Part shown: piece after piece, positions 63,122-64,000 of the stretch | How the letters are laid out: each line of letters begins with the position of its first letter | How positions within the stretch are numbered: position 1 is the first letter of the stretch | Assembly (NCBI RefSeq): GCF_900156605.1 | Contig: NZ_FTOA01000001.1 | Coordinates: 868,001-932,000 of the forward strand | Length of the DNA: 64,000 nt | DNA from: Insolitispirillum peregrinum | GTDB lineage: Bacteria; Pseudomonadota; Alphaproteobacteria; Rhodospirillales; Rhodospirillaceae | Direction of reading: 5' to 3' | The notes under the pieces: model-generated | What the model was told of the DNA's origin: nothing | What the model saw: the letters and a program-made list of their open reading frames with translations, nothing else | Databases searched by the model: none | Made by a program: the position numbers and the translations under genes

Positions 63122-63922
63122 ATGTCGTTCGCCACTATTCTCGGCACGCTGATGGGCTTTGCCCTGTTTGTCGGCTCGGTCGTCATTTCCACCGACAATT
63201 ATCTTGTTTTTCTGGACCTCGCGAGTTTTGTGATGGTGATCGGCGGCACATTTGCCGCCACTTTCGTGTCATTCGAACCACGCTATGTCCTGCTGTCCCT
63301 GCGCGGCTTGCAATCGATCCTGTTCGCCAACAAGGTCGGACGCGGCATTTTGACGCAGGAAGTCGGGCGGGTCATTCGCTGGGGCTATATCATCCAGAAG
63401 AACGGCCTGCCCGGACTGGAAGCCGATGCAGGCAAAGTCCGGAAACAGGACCGCTTCCTCGGCTTCGGGATTGATCTGGTCATTTCAGGGTATACCGGTC
63501 AGGAAATCCGCGAAATTCTGGCAACCACCGTTGAAACCACCTTTCAGCGCAACACCACTCAGGCCGATATCCTGCGCAGCATGGGCTCGACCGCCCCAGC
63601 GTTCGGGATGATCGGGACACTGGTCGGTCTGATCATCATGCTCGACAAGATGGCCAGCGACCCCAGCAAACTGGGTCCGGGGATGGCGGTGGCGCTGATC
63701 ACCACCCTGTACGGCATCCTGTTCGCCCGCCTGATCTTGCTGCCCGCCGCTTCCAAGGTGCAGCAGCGCGAGGAAATTGTCCGCTTCCGCAACTATCTGG
63801 TTGCCGAAGGACTGGCTCTGCTGGCCGAACGCAAAAGCCCGCGCTACATTCAAGACCGGATGAACGCCTTCCTCGACCCGTCCATTCACTTCAGCATCGA
63901 CAAGATGCGGGGGAATTCCTGA
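63122..63922 (+). CDS. motA: Flagellar motor stator protein MotA/PomA type
   Basis: The 266-residue protein has four membrane helices (about 5-25, 33-53, 158-180 and 190-212) and a long cytoplasmic loop between the second and third, typical of MotA/PomA ion-conducting stators. The loop carries charged residues that contact FliG. The conserved Pro in TAPAFGMIGTLVGL matches the stator proline. Length and the N-terminal TDNYLVFLDLASFVMVIGGTF favour the PomA/MotP-like branch. The following motB overlaps by one base. Confidence 0.92.
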   Translation: MSFATILGTLMGFALFVGSVVISTDNYLVFLDLASFVMVIGGTFAATFVSFEPRYVLLSLRGLQSILFANKVGRGILTQEVGRVIRWGYIIQKNGLPGLEADAGKVRKQDRFLGFGIDLVISGYTGQEIREILATTVETTFQRNTTQADILRSMGSTAPAFGMIGTLVGLIIMLDKMASDPSKLGPGMAVALITTLYGILFARLILLPAASKVQQREEIVRFRNYLVAEGLALLAERKSPRYIQDRMNAFLDPSIHFSIDKMRGNS

Positions 63923-64000
63923 TGCTTGGCAATGGCAGCAATATCAATCCTCCCAAACGGAAGGAACCAGAAGAAGACTGGATGACCACCTTTGCCGACA
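63922..64000 (+). CDS. motB: Start of motB, flagellar motor stator protein (partial)
   Basis: Only 26 codons are in the window (opening MLGNGSNINPPKRKEPEEDW, then MTTFAD). The ATG overlaps the motA stop as TGATG. The Pro/Lys-rich opening followed by DWMTTFAD matches the cytoplasmic N terminus of MotB/PomB, just before its single membrane helix with the ion-binding Asp, which lies beyond the window. Confidence 0.85.
   Translation, partial: MLGNGSNINPPKRKEPEEDWMTTFAD

Overview
The window looks like a chromosomal segment of an alphaproteobacterium of the Rhodospirillales type. Support comes from a dusB-ntrB-ntrC-ntrY-ntrX-trkA run continuing to hfq and hflX, a fused ispDF, a popZ (DUF2497) gene beside valS, a trcR (DUF1013) cell-cycle regulator next to DUF1192, and a PutA without a DNA-binding domain divergent from an Lrp-type regulator. 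This is inference from gene content; no 16S gene is present.

Layout. 1-4.2 kb: the tail of a MotA/TolQ-like gene, an OmpA/MotB-like partner, rpmE, and a membrane protein overlapping a class III cyclase. 4.4-19.5 kb, almost all minus strand: uup, glgP, a hemerythrin-response regulator fusion, ilvD, a HAD phosphatase, a small membrane protein, valS, popZ, a TolC-family gene and pcm. 19.8-20.3 kb: a tRNA-Cys/tRNA-Asn/tRNA-Asn unit with a near-consensus promoter and a terminator. 20.6-24.1 kb: an acyl-CoA synthetase/GNAT fusion and a trans-aconitate methyltransferase. 24.4-36.6 kb: the minus-strand nitrogen and post-transcriptional regulation cluster from dusB to hflX. 36.7-44.4 kb: a cytochrome assembly-type membrane protein, ispDF, tag, a 3-hydroxybutyrate dehydrogenase, DUF1192, quinone oxidoreductase, trcR, yaaA and an esterase. 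44.4-54.5 kb: a tandem structured element, N-formylglutamate amidohydrolase, an EamA transporter, pyk, a ferritin-like protein, a hydrolase, putA and its regulator. 54.6-57.3 kb: an AT-rich island with an O-acyltransferase and a decayed IS5-type transposase. 57.3-64 kb: a CHASE2 cyclase, a type I secretion ABC/HlyD pair and the start of motAB.

The genes are mostly housekeeping. The least ordinary material is non-coding. (1) Two 109-bp copies between 44441 and 44745 fold into the same nested structure, with two covarying base pairs and a ribosome-binding site inside the structure. (2) A family of multi-hairpin repeats (type A, four copies) sits preferentially between convergent genes and is mixed with a second palindromic family (type B, three copies). 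One type A copy has terminal inverted repeats, and its cassette is inverted relative to its flanking module. (3) A long inverted repeat forms the leader region of pyk. Start codons were moved inward wherever a ribosome-binding site and family length favoured an internal start; the entries say so.
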